The translations under genes were made by a program, and so were the position numbers. Of a stretch of DNA of 64,000 bases, positions 44,005-53,843 are shown in pieces. This DNA is from Curtobacterium sp. MCBD17_013 (GTDB lineage Bacteria; Actinomycetota; Actinomycetes; Actinomycetales; Microbacteriaceae). The stretch is taken from NCBI RefSeq assembly GCF_003234565.1, contig NZ_QKTU01000002.1:124001-188000 (forward strand), in the 5' to 3' direction. The notes beneath the pieces are model-generated. The model saw only the letters and a program-made list of their open reading frames with translations. It was not told where the DNA came from and ran no database searches. The stretch's first letter is position 1. Each line of letters opens with the position of its first letter.

Positions 44005-45423
44005 CTAGCCGACGGATCCTTCCATGCTCATCTCGATGAGCTTGTTGAGTTCGAGCGCGTACTCCATCGGGAGCTCCCGGGCGATCGGTTCGATGAAGCC
44101 ACGGACGATCATCGCCATCGCCTCGTCCTCGGGCAGGCCCCGCGACATGAGGTAGAACAGCTGCTCCTCGCTGACGCGCGACACCGTGGCCTCGTGACCG
44201 AGCTGGACGTCGTCCACCCGGATGTCGATCGCCGGGTACGTATCCGACCGCGACACCGTGTCCACGAGCAGCGCGTCGCAGCGGACCGTGTTGGCGGCGT
44301 GATGGGCGTCCGGATCGACCCGGACCTCACCGCGGTAGCCCGCGCGGCCCCCACCGCGGGCGATCGACTTCGAGACGATCGACGACGTGGTGTACGGCGC
44401 CATGTGGATCATCTTCGCGCCGGCGTCCTGGTGCTGACCCGGACCCGCGAACGCGACCGAGAGGGTCTCGCCCTTGGCGTGTTCACCGGCCAGGTAGATC
44501 GACGGGTACTTCATCGTGACCTTCGAGCCGATGTTCCCGTCGATCCACTCCATCGTCGCGCCCTCGTGGGCGATCGCACGCTTCGTGACGAGGTTGTAGA
44601 CGTTGCTCGACCAGTTCTGGATCGTCGTGTAGCGCACGCGCGCGTTCTTCTTGACGATGATCTCGACGACCGCCGAGTGCAGCGAGTCCGACTTGTAGAT
44701 CGGGGCCGTGCAGCCCTCGATGTAGTGCACGTACGAGTCCTCGTCCGCGATGATCAGGGTCCGCTCGAACTGGCCCATGTTCTCGGTGTTGATCCGGAAG
44801 TACGCCTGCAGCGGGATCTCGACGTGGACGCCCTTCGGGACGTAGACGAACGAACCGCCCGACCAGACGGCCGTGTTCAGCGCCGCGAACTTGTTGTCGC
44901 CGGCCGGGATCACGGTGCCGAAGTACTCCTCGAAGAACTCGGGGTGTTCGCGGAGCGCCGTGTCCGTGTCCATGAAGATCACGCCCTGGGCCTCGAGGTC
45001 CTCGCGGATCTGGTGGTAGACGACCTCGGACTCGTACTGAGCCGCGACGCCCGCCACGAGACGCTGCCGCTCGGCCTCGGGGATGCCCAGGCGCTCGTAC
45101 GTGTTGCGGATGTCCTCGGGGAGGTCCTCCCACGACTGCGCCTGCTTCTCGGTCGAGCGCACGAAGTACTTGATGTTGTCGAAGTCGATCCCGGTGAGGT
45201 CCGCGCCCCACGTCGGCATCGGCTTGCGGCCGAAGAGCTGCAGGCCCTTGAGCCGGTTCTTGAGCATCCACTCGGGCTCGGACTTGAGCCGGGAGATGTC
45301 GGTGACCACCTCTTCGGAGAGACCACGGCGGGCGGAGGCGCCAGCGGCGTCGGGGTCGGCCCAGCCGAACTCGTACTGGCCGAGCCCTTCGAGCTCGGGA
45401 CGGTCGATGAGCACGTCGGACAT
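44005..45423 (-). CDS. sufB: Fe-S cluster assembly protein SufB
   Basis: A 472-residue SufB. It starts with the conserved region [15 protein letters not shown] and [18 protein letters not shown], and has the beta-helix core through [20 protein letters not shown]. The C-terminal part ends [20 protein letters not shown]. It is the scaffold on which clusters form. GAGGGAG precedes the ATG at 45423. It leads the operon; no sufR, sufS or sufU gene is present in the window, so the cysteine desulphurase must lie elsewhere. Confidence 0.97.
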   Translation of the reverse strand: MSDVLIDRPELEGLGQYEFGWADPDAAGASARRGLSEEVVTDISRLKSEPEWMLKNRLKGLQLFGRKPMPTWGADLTGIDFDNIKYFVRSTEKQAQSWEDLPEDIRNTYERLGIPEAERQRLVAGVAAQYESEVVYHQIREDLEAQGVIFMDTDTALREHPEFFEEYFGTVIPAGDNKFAALNTAVWSGGSFVYVPKGVHVEIPLQAYFRINTENMGQFERTLIIADEDSYVHYIEGCTAPIYKSDSLHSAVVEIIVKKNARVRYTTIQNWSSNVYNLVTKRAIAHEGATMEWIDGNIGSKVTMKYPSIYLAGEHAKGETLSVAFAGPGQHQDAGAKMIHMAPYTTSSIVSKSIARGGGRAGYRGEVRVDPDAHHAANTVRCDALLVDTVSRSDTYPAIDIRVDDVQLGHEATVSRVSEEQLFYLMSRGLPEDEAMAMIVRGFIEPIARELPMEYALELNKLIEMSMEGSVG

Positions 45424-45726
45424 GGTCTCCCTCTATCTCTCTTCGGGCCGTTCGGTCCGTTGGACGACAACGCCGGGGTCTCCGGCACCATTCCTCGGAC
45501 GCCGTCCGCGGTACCGGCCGTCTGACGATGGTCGCACCGGCTCCGGCCATCAGCGACGATGTGCGGCGGTTTCGAAGCCCGGAGTCAACTTCCAGCGCTC
45601 CGCTGAATACACTTGACTGCTCCGTCCCCGTCCGCCGGCCCCTGCGGGCCGACCCGCGGGGCCGTCGTGCCGAACCCGCTGAGTCTACAGGTTCGACCCC
45701 CGGAACAACAGGAAGGCACCCACTCC
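45424..45726. other. Divergent suf/ctaA intergenic region
   Basis: This 303-bp gap holds no gene that I can support. Plus-strand TACACT near 45608 and TTGACT near 45614, and minus-strand TTGACT near 45580, are the only promoter-like pieces, and none forms a good -35/-10 pair. No SufR-type palindrome was seen. Confidence 0.5.
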
Positions 45727-46686
45727 GTGACACGCGTCGGGACCCCGATCGACCGATCCACGCCGACCCGGTGGTGGGGGCTCCCCCGCACGGTCGACGC
45801 ACGGGTCGTCGTCCTGGCCTGGGCGTCGTTCGTGATCGAGGTCGTGCTCATCGGCACGGGCGGGCTCGTCCGCCTCACCGCGTCCGGACTCGGCTGCCCG
45901 ACGTGGCCCGAGTGCACGAGCGGCTCCTTCGTCACGACACCCGAGATGGGCCTCCACGGGGTCATCGAGTTCGGCAACCGGCTCCTGACGTTCGTGCTCG
46001 TCGTGATCGCGATCGCCATGTTCCTCGCCGTCGTGCGACTCCGACGCACGCGGCCCGAGCTCTTCTGGCTCGCGTTCGCCCAGGGCGCGAGCATCCCCCT
46101 CCAGGCCGTGGTCGGCGGCATCAGCGTGCTGACGAACCTCAACCCGTACGTCGTCGGTCTGCACTTCGTCATCTCGACCGCGCTCGTGTCCATCACGGCC
46201 CGCCTCGTCTACCGCTCCCTCAACGGTCCGCGGCGCCCCGGCACACTCGTCCCCCGCTGGTACCGGACGGTCGTGGACGCCCTCATGGGCGCCGTCGCGG
46301 TGACGGTCCTGCTCGGGATCCTCACGACGGGATCGGGGCCGCACGCCGGCGCGGGCGAGTCGGTGCAGGGCGGCAAGCTCGTCCGGACGGGCTTCGACCC
46401 GGCGGTCATCGAGGACCTCCACGCGGTCCCCGCCTTCGCGGTCTTCGCGTTGACGCTGGTCCTGCTCGTCGCCGCGGTGCGACTCCGCATCTCGAGCCGC
46501 TGGGTGCTGCTCCTGCTCGTCGTCGAGTTCGTGCAGATCGCCGTCGGCATCACGCAGGCCCGCAGCGCGCTCCCCGTCGGTCTCGTCGGGACCCACATGG
46601 TCCTGGCCGGGTTGCTCGTCGGTGCCACGACCGCGGTGTCGCTGTCCTCGCACCCGAGCGCTGGCCGGGACGCCGTCCGGTCCTGA
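45727..46686 (+). CDS. ctaA: Haem A synthase
   Basis: A 319-residue membrane protein of the COX15/CtaA family with about eight helices. Conserved parts include GGLVRLTASGLGCPTWPEC, the haem-binding His in EFGNRLL, VVGLHFVIS and GTHMVLAGLLVG. It oxidises haem O to haem A for cytochrome c oxidase. The GTG at 45727 has AGGAAGG 10-11 nt upstream. ctaB lies convergently 269 bp downstream, and a SURF1 gene is at 27 kb. Confidence 0.94.
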   Translation: MTRVGTPIDRSTPTRWWGLPRTVDARVVVLAWASFVIEVVLIGTGGLVRLTASGLGCPTWPECTSGSFVTTPEMGLHGVIEFGNRLLTFVLVVIAIAMFLAVVRLRRTRPELFWLAFAQGASIPLQAVVGGISVLTNLNPYVVGLHFVISTALVSITARLVYRSLNGPRRPGTLVPRWYRTVVDALMGAVAVTVLLGILTTGSGPHAGAGESVQGGKLVRTGFDPAVIEDLHAVPAFAVFALTLVLLVAAVRLRISSRWVLLLLVVEFVQIAVGITQARSALPVGLVGTHMVLAGLLVGATTAVSLSSHPSAGRDAVRS

Positions 46687-46915
46687 GCGCCGGCACTGGC
46701 TGCGCTGCGCCCCGGCCCGGAGGCCCGCTGGCAGCTGAGCGGTGCCAGCGGACGACCCGCCTCCCGGCCGCCACGCCGGACTGGAGGCGCACTGTCAGCC
46801 GGTCCCGCGCCTCCCGTCGGCTGCGCCACCCACGCGCGGCGGGACAGGGACTGCCAGCCGGTGGCGGTCCTCCGGATGCACCGACGGCGTCGGGCGCGAC
46901 CGCGCCCCGCGTCGC

Positions 46916-46978
46916 CCGGACCGCTACCGCGTCAGGGCGTTCTGCATCCGGACCGCTACCGCGTCAGGGCGTTCTGCA
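46916..46978. repeat. Tandem copy of the ctaB 3' end
   Basis: A 31-bp segment at 46916-46946 recurs exactly at 46948-46978. The second copy is the end of ctaB, coding QNALTR and its stop; the first copy repeats the same codons just beyond the stop. Confidence 0.95.
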
Positions 46979-47891
46979 GGAGCGGATCGATGCCCACCGC
47001 CAGGAACAGGAGCGTCAGGTAGATGATCGAACTCCGGAACACGCGCATCGGGTGCACCTGCTCGACGTGCTGGATCGCCCGGCCGTACAGCTGGTGGGAC
47101 TCGACGACGAACCACGCGCCGGCCGCGAGGGCGACGACCGTGTACAGGACGCCCATGTGCGCCACGGGCACGAGCATCACCGAGCAGACGACGGTCGCCC
47201 AGGCGTAGAGCACGACCTGCAGCCCGACGACCGTGCGCCCGCGGACGACCGCGAGCATCGGCACGCGCGCCGCGGCGTAGTCGTCGCGGTACTTCATCGA
47301 GAGCGGCCAGTAGTGTGGCGGCGTCCAGAGGAAGATGACGCCGAACAGGATGACCGGTGCCCAGCTGAGCGAGTCCGTCACCGCTGCCCAGCCGATGAGC
47401 ACCGGCATGCAGCCCGCGACGCCGCCCCAGACGATGTTCTGCGGCGTCCGACGCTTGAGCCAGAGCGTGTAGAACACGACGTACAGCAGGATCGCCCCGA
47501 CGCTGAGCGCCGCCGCGAGCCAGTTCACCAGGAGCCCGAGCTCGAGCGTCGACGCGATCGAGAGCGCCCACGAGAAGACGAGGGCCTCGCGGTCCGAGAC
47601 CGCACCGGTGACGAGCGGACGGTCGCTCGTGCGCTTCATGACCCTGTCGATGTCGCGGTCGATGTAGCAGTTGAACGCCGAGGCGCCGCCGGCGGACATC
47701 GCGCCCCCGATGAGCGTCCACAGGACCAGCCAGAGGTCCGGCACACCGCGAGCCGCCAGGAACATCGTCGGCGCGGTGGTGACGAGCAACAGCTCCATCA
47801 CGCGCGGCTTGGTCAGGGCGACGTAGGCGCGCAGTTTGCGGACGAGTGTCGGTTGGACGATCTCGGGCCGGGTCACGACGGCTGTCGGCAT
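46956..47891 (-). CDS. ctaB: Protohaem IX farnesyltransferase (haem O synthase)
   Basis: A 311-residue UbiA-family prenyltransferase with about nine helices. The two Asp-rich motifs are [15 protein letters not shown] and the second near [13 protein letters not shown]. It attaches a farnesyl chain to haem B to give haem O, the substrate of CtaA. The ATG at 47891 is preceded by AGAGG. A minus-strand TAAAGT (47945-47950) is a candidate -10. It is divergent from tkt. Confidence 0.95.
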   Translation of the reverse strand: MPTAVVTRPEIVQPTLVRKLRAYVALTKPRVMELLLVTTAPTMFLAARGVPDLWLVLWTLIGGAMSAGGASAFNCYIDRDIDRVMKRTSDRPLVTGAVSDREALVFSWALSIASTLELGLLVNWLAAALSVGAILLYVVFYTLWLKRRTPQNIVWGGVAGCMPVLIGWAAVTDSLSWAPVILFGVIFLWTPPHYWPLSMKYRDDYAAARVPMLAVVRGRTVVGLQVVLYAWATVVCSVMLVPVAHMGVLYTVVALAAGAWFVVESHQLYGRAIQHVEQVHPMRVFRSSIIYLTLLFLAVGIDPLLQNALTR

Positions 47892-47953
47892 GGAACCTCT
47901 GTCTCGGGGAGTGGGCACCCGCGTCGGAGACCGGGCCGCCTCCCACTTTACGT

Positions 47954-48001
47954 GATGGTCCCCGCGGGCACGCTCGCGATGGTCCCCGCGGGCACGCTCG
48001 C
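47954..48001. repeat. Two 24-bp tandem units
   Basis: A unit beginning GATGGTCCCCGCGGGCAC occurs twice in exact tandem, with an inner GC-rich inverted repeat, CCCCGCGGG. It lies between the ctaB and tkt promoters. Confidence 0.95.
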
Positions 48002-48050
48002 GTCGCACCGGCTCCGCCGACGGCTGAACGCCGACTGAGTGCGTCTTCAC

Positions 48051-48056
48051 TATGCT
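48051..48056 (+). promoter_or_regulatory. -10 candidate (TATGCT) of the pentose phosphate operon
   Basis: TATGCT is the best -10 upstream of tkt. No good -35 is seen 16-19 bp before it, so an alternative or activator-dependent promoter is possible. Confidence 0.4.
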
Positions 48057-48210
48057 GGGAGACGCCTGCCCGCAGTGTGCCCGACGTCGTGCGCACCAGC
48101 GCACTCAGGGCCGCCGGACCACCCGACGACCACGGGACCCGGGTGGGCGTCATGTCCGTGCGGGAGCACGAGCCCTCGCACATGTCGCATCAAGAAGGGT
48201 CAATCCACCA

Positions 48211-50304
48211 GTGGCTGAATTCACATGGGATTCCATCGACAAGAAGGCCGTCGACACGGCCCGCGTGCTCGCCGCCGACGCCGTCGAGAAGGCGGGCAAC
48301 GGCCACCCCGGCACCGCGATGAGCCTCGCCCCGCTCGCCTACCTGCTCTTCCAGAAGGTGATGCGGCGCGACCCGAGTGACAGCACCTGGATCGGCCGCG
48401 ACCGCTTCATCCTGTCGGCCGGACACGCCTCGATCCTCCAGTACGTGCAGTTCTACCTCGGTGGGTACGGCCTCGAGCTCGAGGACCTCGAGCACCTCCG
48501 CAAGTGGGGCTCGAAGACCCCGGGTCACCCGGAGTACGGCCACACCGACGGCGTCGAGATCACCACCGGTCCCCTCGGCCAGGGTCTCGCCTCGGCGGTC
48601 GGCTTCGCCTACGCGCAGCGCTTCGAGCGGGGCCTGTTCGACCCCGACACCGCGCCCGGTCAGAGCCCGTTCGACCACTTCACCTACGTCGTCAGCGGTG
48701 ACGGCGACAACCAGGAGGGCGTGACGAACGAGGCCGCCTCGCTCGCCGGCCACCAGGAGCTCGGCAACCTCATCGTCTTCTACGACTCCAACCAGATCTC
48801 GATCGAGGACGACACCGACATCGCCTTCACGGAGGACGTCGCGGCACGGTACGAGGCGCTCGGTTGGCACGTGCAGCACGTCGACTGGAAGAAGACCGGC
48901 GAGTACTCCGAGGACGTCGAGGCGCTGTACGCCGCCGTCGAGGCCGCCAAGGCCGAGACCGTCAAGCCGTCGCTCATCGTCCTCAAGACGATCATCGGAT
49001 GGCCCTCGCCGAAGAAGCAGAACACGGGCAAGATCCACGGGTCGGCCCTCGGCGCGGACGAGCTCGCGGGCCTCAAGGAGGTCCTCGGATTCGATCCGGA
49101 GAAGACGTTCGAGGTCGCTCCCGAGGTGCTCGAGCACACCCGCGGCGCGGTCGAGCGTGGCCAGGCCGAGCACGCCGAGTGGCAGCAGGCGTTCGACGCC
49201 TGGGCCGCGGCGAACGCCGAGAAGAAGGCACTGTTCGACCGGGTCCAGGCGCAGGAGCTGCCCGAGGGCCTCGAGCAGGCGCTCCCGGTGTTCGAGCCGG
49301 GCAAGGACGTCTCGACGCGTGCGGCCTCCGGCAAGGTGATCAACGCGATCGCCGCGCTCATGCCCGAGTTCTGGGGTGGCTCGGCCGACCTCGCCGAATC
49401 GAACAACACCACGATCGAGGAAGCCAAGTCGTTCGTCCCGACGAAGTTCTCGACCAAGATGTGGAAGGGCGACCCGTACGGTCGCGTCCTGCACTTCGGC
49501 ATCCGCGAGCACGCCATGGGCTCGATCCTCTCCGGCATCGTGCTGCACGGGAACACCCGCCCCTTCGGCGGCACCTTCCTCATCTTCAGCGACTACATGC
49601 GCCCGGCGGTCCGCCTCGCATCCCTCATGAAGGCGCCGGCCATCTACGTGTGGACGCACGACTCCGTGGCCCTCGGTGAGGACGGCCCGACCCACCAGCC
49701 GATCGAGCAGCTCACCGCACTCCGCGCGATCCCGGGGCTCGACGTCGTGCGACCGGCCGACGCCAACGAGGTCGCGTACGCCTGGCTCGCGATGCTGTCG
49801 CGTCGCGAGGGCCCGGCCGGCATCGCGCTGAGCCGACAGAACCTCCCGGTCTTCGAGCGCGGTGACGGCGACGCCACCGGCGACACCTTCGCCTCGGCGA
49901 AGAACGTCGCCAAGGGCGCGTACGTGCTCGCCGAGGCGCCGAACGGGACGCCGGACGTGATCCTCATCGCGACCGGCTCCGAGGTCCAGATCGCGGTCGC
50001 GGCTCGGGAGCAGCTCAAGGCCGAGGGCGTGAACGCGCGCGTCGTGTCCGCCCCGAGCCTCGAGTGGTTCATGGCCCAGCCGGAGGAGTACCGCGAGAGC
50101 GTGCTCCCGTCGGCGATCACCGCGCGCGTCTCGGTCGAGGCGGGCATCGCGATGAGCTGGCGAGACATCGTCGGCGACAAGGGCCGCAGCGTGTCGATCG
50201 AGCACTTCGGCGCCTCGGCGGACTACCAGACGCTCTACAAGGAGTTCGGTCTCACGGCAGAGGCCGTGGTCGCCGCCGCGAAGGAGACCATCGCGGCGTC
50301 CTGA
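48211..50304 (+). CDS. tkt: Transketolase
   Basis: A 697-residue transketolase. The N-terminal domain has [19 protein letters not shown] and the thiamine diphosphate motif [10 protein letters not shown]...NQISIEDDT. The middle domain has [11 protein letters not shown] with the catalytic Glu, then [14 protein letters not shown]. It moves two-carbon units between sugar phosphates. The GTG start has AGAAGGG about 13 nt upstream. It leads tkt-tal-(pgi)-zwf-opcA-pgl. Confidence 0.97.
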   Translation: MAEFTWDSIDKKAVDTARVLAADAVEKAGNGHPGTAMSLAPLAYLLFQKVMRRDPSDSTWIGRDRFILSAGHASILQYVQFYLGGYGLELEDLEHLRKWGSKTPGHPEYGHTDGVEITTGPLGQGLASAVGFAYAQRFERGLFDPDTAPGQSPFDHFTYVVSGDGDNQEGVTNEAASLAGHQELGNLIVFYDSNQISIEDDTDIAFTEDVAARYEALGWHVQHVDWKKTGEYSEDVEALYAAVEAAKAETVKPSLIVLKTIIGWPSPKKQNTGKIHGSALGADELAGLKEVLGFDPEKTFEVAPEVLEHTRGAVERGQAEHAEWQQAFDAWAAANAEKKALFDRVQAQELPEGLEQALPVFEPGKDVSTRAASGKVINAIAALMPEFWGGSADLAESNNTTIEEAKSFVPTKFSTKMWKGDPYGRVLHFGIREHAMGSILSGIVLHGNTRPFGGTFLIFSDYMRPAVRLASLMKAPAIYVWTHDSVALGEDGPTHQPIEQLTALRAIPGLDVVRPADANEVAYAWLAMLSRREGPAGIALSRQNLPVFERGDGDATGDTFASAKNVAKGAYVLAEAPNGTPDVILIATGSEVQIAVAAREQLKAEGVNARVVSAPSLEWFMAQPEEYRESVLPSAITARVSVEAGIAMSWRDIVGDKGRSVSIEHFGASADYQTLYKEFGLTAEAVVAAAKETIAAS

Positions 50305-50311
50305 GCCAGGA

Positions 50312-50341
50312 GGGCCGGGTCCGGTTCACCGGACCCGGCCC
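50312..50341 (+). terminator. Hairpin between tkt and tal
   Basis: A perfect 13-bp stem (50312-50324 with 50329-50341) around TTCA, followed by CTTCCTCGT. With downstream genes still in the operon it may act as a partial terminator or an RNA processing site. Confidence 0.7.
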
Positions 50342-50431
50342 CTTCCTCGTCGGACGACGACACCACCAGACCGGACCCGCCCCGGCAGCTCGCCAGGGAA
50401 CGGGTCGATGACGAAAGAGATGAAGCGAGAA

Positions 50432-51544
50432 ATGACTGACACCACCCCCACCGCCGCGCTCTCCGCTGCGGGCGTGAGCATCTGGCTCGACGACCTGTCG
50501 CGCGAGCTGCTCCAGACCGGACGACTCGACAAGCTCATCGCCGACCGGAACGTCGTCGGTGTGACGACGAACCCGACGATCTTCGCGTCGGCCCTCGCCA
50601 AGGGCGAGCGGTACGACGACCAGGTCAAGGAGCTCGCCGCGGCGGGCACCTCGGTCGTCGACGCGATCTTCGAGATCACGACGCGCGACGTCGCCGACGC
50701 CAGCGACAAGTTCCGGTCGATCTACGAGTCGTCGAACGGCTTCGACGGCCGCGTGTCGATCGAGGTCGAGCCCGGTTACGCGCACGACGCGGCCGAGACC
50801 ATCAAGGAGGCGAAGTTCCTGCACGAGAAGGTCGGCAAGGAGAACGTCCTCATCAAGATCCCGGCGACGATCGAGGGCCTCGAGGCCATCACCGAGGTCA
50901 TCGGTGCCGGCATCAGCGTCAACGTGACCCTCATCTTCAGCCTCGAGCGCTACCGCGCCGTCATCGACGCCTACCTCGGTGGGCTCGAGAAGGCGAAGGC
51001 CGCCGGCCACGACCTCTCGAAGATCCACTCGGTGGCGTCCTTCTTCGTGTCGCGCGTCGACACCGAGATCGACAAGCGCCTCGACGCGATCGGCTCCGAC
51101 GAGGCGAAGGCGCTCAAGAGCAAGGCCGGCATCGCCAACGCGCAGCTCGCGTACCAGGTGTTCGAGCAGGCGTTCGCTTCCGAGCGCGCCAAGGGCCTGC
51201 TCGAGGCCGGTGCGAACCCGCAGCGTCCGCTCTGGGCCTCGACCGGTGTCAAGGACCCGTCGCTCCCCGACACGCTCTACGTCGTCGAGCTCGTCGCACC
51301 CCAGACCGTCAACACGATGCCGGGCAAGACCCTCGAGGCCACGTTCGACCACGCCGAGGTCCGCGGTGACACCATCACGGGCTCCTACGACGCGGCCAAC
51401 CAGGTCATGGACCAGCTCGCGGCGGTCGGCATCGACTACGACGACGTCGTGGCGCTCCTCGAGAAGGAGGGCGTGGACAAGTTCGACGTCTCCTGGGGTG
51501 AGCTCGTCGACACCGTGAAGACCGCACTCGAAGGGGCGAAGTGA
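50432..51544 (+). CDS. tal: Transaldolase
   Basis: A 370-residue transaldolase of the long actinobacterial type. [15 protein letters not shown] is the N-terminal signature, and the Schiff-base Lys is K142 in VLIKIPAT. It exchanges a dihydroxyacetone unit between sedoheptulose 7-phosphate and glyceraldehyde 3-phosphate. In-frame ATGs occur at 50408, 50420 and 50432; I favour 50432 ([10 protein letters not shown]), but the RBS evidence is weak. The stop overlaps the pgi remnant start as GTGA. Confidence 0.95.
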   Translation: MTDTTPTAALSAAGVSIWLDDLSRELLQTGRLDKLIADRNVVGVTTNPTIFASALAKGERYDDQVKELAAAGTSVVDAIFEITTRDVADASDKFRSIYESSNGFDGRVSIEVEPGYAHDAAETIKEAKFLHEKVGKENVLIKIPATIEGLEAITEVIGAGISVNVTLIFSLERYRAVIDAYLGGLEKAKAAGHDLSKIHSVASFFVSRVDTEIDKRLDAIGSDEAKALKSKAGIANAQLAYQVFEQAFASERAKGLLEAGANPQRPLWASTGVKDPSLPDTLYVVELVAPQTVNTMPGKTLEATFDHAEVRGDTITGSYDAANQVMDQLAAVGIDYDDVVALLEKEGVDKFDVSWGELVDTVKTALEGAK

Positions 51545-52277
51545 CGGTTTCCATCGCCGCTTCGGGCGACGCAGCGACTGCGATCGAGACCGTGGTGTCC
51601 CGAGTCGTCACCGATCAGGTGGCCTCGGGCATCACGGTCGAGGTCGGACCGCTGTGTGGCCCGGAGGCCGAGTCCGAGGCGTCACGGCGCCGCGGCTGGG
51701 TCGAGGCGGTCTCGGCGTCGCGCCTGCTCGTGGAGCAGGTCGCGGCACTGAGGTCGGAACTGCAGGACGAGGGCGTCGACCACGTCGTCCTCGAGGGCAT
51801 GAGCGGTTCGTCGCTCGCGCCCGAGATCATCGAACGGACGAACGACATCGAGCTCGTCGTCCTCGACGCCGGCGATCCCGCGCCGGGGCGATCGGCCGTC
51901 GGCGCGGCGCTCGAGCACGGATCGTGGCTCGAGCGGACCCCACGAGGGGCTGTCGACCGCGTCTCCACCGCCGACCCCGAGGTGGGCGGGCAGTACGAGG
52001 TGGGCGGGCAGTACTCGAGTGCCGTGCTCGCAGGCACCGATCCCCTCCGGGACGCGACCGAGATCGTCCCGGACGGCACCCGGAGCCGGAAGCCCCGGAC
52101 TTCGTGGAACTGGGCGTCGCGATCCCGGACCGTCCGTCCACCTTCGGTCAGCTCGTCCAGGCCCAGGCAGCCCGTGACGCGAGCGTGCTCGCGGCACGGG
52201 GTCGCCCGGTCCTGACGCTGACCGTCTCCGACGTCGAGGTCGCGGCACCCATCATCGCCGCGGCCCTGCGTCCCCAG
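51541..52277 (+). pseudogene. pgi: Decayed glucose-6-phosphate isomerase gene
   Basis: The remnant is ~740 bp against ~1600 for an intact gene of this type. The first frame begins [19 protein letters not shown] and matches the start of actinobacterial Pgi, with VVLEGMSGSSLAPEII. It then jumps to scattered pieces: ADPEVGGQY, duplicated, and AVLAGTDPLRD with IVPDGT. At ~52085 the match moves to another frame (PDFVELGVAIPDRPSTFGQL, then DASVLAARGRPVLTLTVSD), the family's C-terminal end. The active-site regions between are missing. The last frame has CAG at 52275-52277 where a TAG would be expected, so it reads on into zwf. Confidence 0.85.
51979..52014. repeat. 18-bp tandem duplication within the pgi remnant
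   Basis: GAGGTGGGCGGGCAGTAC occurs twice in exact tandem and keeps the frame, duplicating EVGGQY. It is one of several rearrangements in the decayed pgi. Confidence 0.95.
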
Positions 52278-52301
52278 AACATCGAAGGAGCTCACCGACA
52301 C

Positions 52302-53843
52302 ATGTCACCGGTGGCCATCACTCCGGAGCACAATCCGCTCCGACTGCCGTCCGACCGACGCCTGAACCGGATCGCGGGCCCCAGCGCCCTCATCATCTTC
52401 GGAGTCACGGGGGACCTCTCCCGCAAGAAGCTGATGCCCGCGGTCTACGACCTCGCGAACCGCGGGCTGCTCCCGCCCGGCTTCGCGTTGGTCGGGTTCG
52501 CCCGGCGCGACTGGGAGGACCAGGACTTCTCGCAGGTGGTCCACGACGCCGTGCGGGACTACTCGCGGACGCCGTTCGACGAGGCCGTCTGGCACCAGCT
52601 CGCGCAGGGCATCCGGTTCGTCCAGGGGTCGTTCGACGACCCGGAGGCGTTCCGACAGCTCAAGGAGACCGTCGACGAACTCGACGCCGAGCGCGGGACC
52701 ATGGGCAACCACGCGTTCTACCTATCGATCCCGCCCAAGGCGTTCCCGGTGGTCACGGAGCAGCTCAAGCGCTCCGGCCTCACCGAGAAGCCCGACGAGG
52801 CCTGGAGCCGGGTGGTCATCGAGAAGCCGTTCGGCTCGGACCTCACGACGGCGCGGGAACTCAACGCGATCGTCGAGACCGTGTTCGCGCCGGACGACGT
52901 CTTCCGGATCGACCACTACCTCGGCAAGGAGACCGTCCAGAACATCCTGACGCTCCGCTTCGCCAACCAGATGTACGAGCCGCTGTGGAACGCGAACTAC
53001 GTGGACCACGTCCAGATCACCATGGCCGAGGACATCGGCGTGGCGGGTCGGGCTGCGTACTACGACGGCATCGGTGCGGCGCGCGACGTCATCCAGAACC
53101 ACCTGCTGCAGCTCCTCGCGCTCACGGCGATGGAGGAGCCGGTCTCGTTCAAGGCGGGGGATCTCCGCGCCGAGAAGGAGAAGGTCCTGTCCGCGGTGCG
53201 GCTGCCGGCCGACCTCGCGACGGCGACCTCGCGCGGCCAGTACGCCGGCGGGTGGCAGGGTGGCGAGAAGGTGCTCGGGTTCCTCGAGGAGGCCGGGATG
53301 AACCCGGAATCCACCACTGAGACCTTCGCGGCGATCAAGCTCGGCATCGCGACGCGCCGGTGGGCCGGAGTCCCGTTCTACCTGCGGGCCGGCAAGCGCC
53401 TCGGCCGACGCGTGACCGAGATCGCGATCGTGTTCAAGCGGGTGCCGGAGGAGATCTTCGGCATCGGTGAGCGCTCGCCCCTCGGCCAGAACGCACTGGT
53501 CATCCGTGTGCAGCCCGACGAGGGTGTGACGCTGCGGTTCGGTTCGAAGGTCCCGGGCGTCGGTACGCACGTGCGCGACGTGACCATGGACTTCGGCTAC
53601 GGGCACGCGTTCACCGAGGCGAGCCCCGAGGCGTACGAGCGGCTCATCCTCGACGTGCTCCTCGGCGACCCGCCGCTGTTCCCCCGTCACCAGGAGGTCG
53701 AGCTCTCCTGGAAGATCCTCGACCCGATCGAGGAGTTCTGGGCGACCCAGGGTCAGCCCGAGCAGTACCGTCCCGGCACGTGGGGTCCGGCGTCCGCCGA
53801 TGCCCTGCTCGCCCGCGACGGCCGGAGTTGGAGGCGTCCATGA
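52302..53843 (+). CDS. zwf: Glucose-6-phosphate dehydrogenase
   Basis: A 513-residue G6PD. The NADP-binding start is FGVTGDLSRKKLMP (from residue 33) and the substrate site is RIDHYLGKETVQN (IDHYLGKE at 203-210). It makes 6-phosphogluconolactone and NADPH. The ATG at 52302 has GAAGGAG 11 nt upstream. The reading frame is open upstream into the pgi remnant, so an N-terminally extended form could in principle be made. Its stop overlaps the opcA start as ATGA. Confidence 0.96.
   Translation: MSPVAITPEHNPLRLPSDRRLNRIAGPSALIIFGVTGDLSRKKLMPAVYDLANRGLLPPGFALVGFARRDWEDQDFSQVVHDAVRDYSRTPFDEAVWHQLAQGIRFVQGSFDDPEAFRQLKETVDELDAERGTMGNHAFYLSIPPKAFPVVTEQLKRSGLTEKPDEAWSRVVIEKPFGSDLTTARELNAIVETVFAPDDVFRIDHYLGKETVQNILTLRFANQMYEPLWNANYVDHVQITMAEDIGVAGRAAYYDGIGAARDVIQNHLLQLLALTAMEEPVSFKAGDLRAEKEKVLSAVRLPADLATATSRGQYAGGWQGGEKVLGFLEEAGMNPESTTETFAAIKLGIATRRWAGVPFYLRAGKRLGRRVTEIAIVFKRVPEEIFGIGERSPLGQNALVIRVQPDEGVTLRFGSKVPGVGTHVRDVTMDFGYGHAFTEASPEAYERLILDVLLGDPPLFPRHQEVELSWKILDPIEEFWATQGQPEQYRPGTWGPASADALLARDGRSWRRP

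Larger units (their letters stand above)
47892..48210. other. Divergent ctaB/tkt intergenic region
   Basis: A 319-bp gap without a supported gene. It holds the ctaB -10 candidate (47945-47950), two 24-bp tandem units (47954-48001), and the tkt -10 candidate TATGCT (48051-48056), which leaves a tkt leader of about 150 nt. Confidence 0.6.

Noticed and set aside
51654-53843. A single pgi-zwf fusion protein
   Set aside because: The frame is open, but zwf keeps its own ribosome site and ATG, and the upstream part is only a pgi fragment. A normal Zwf is the simplest product.
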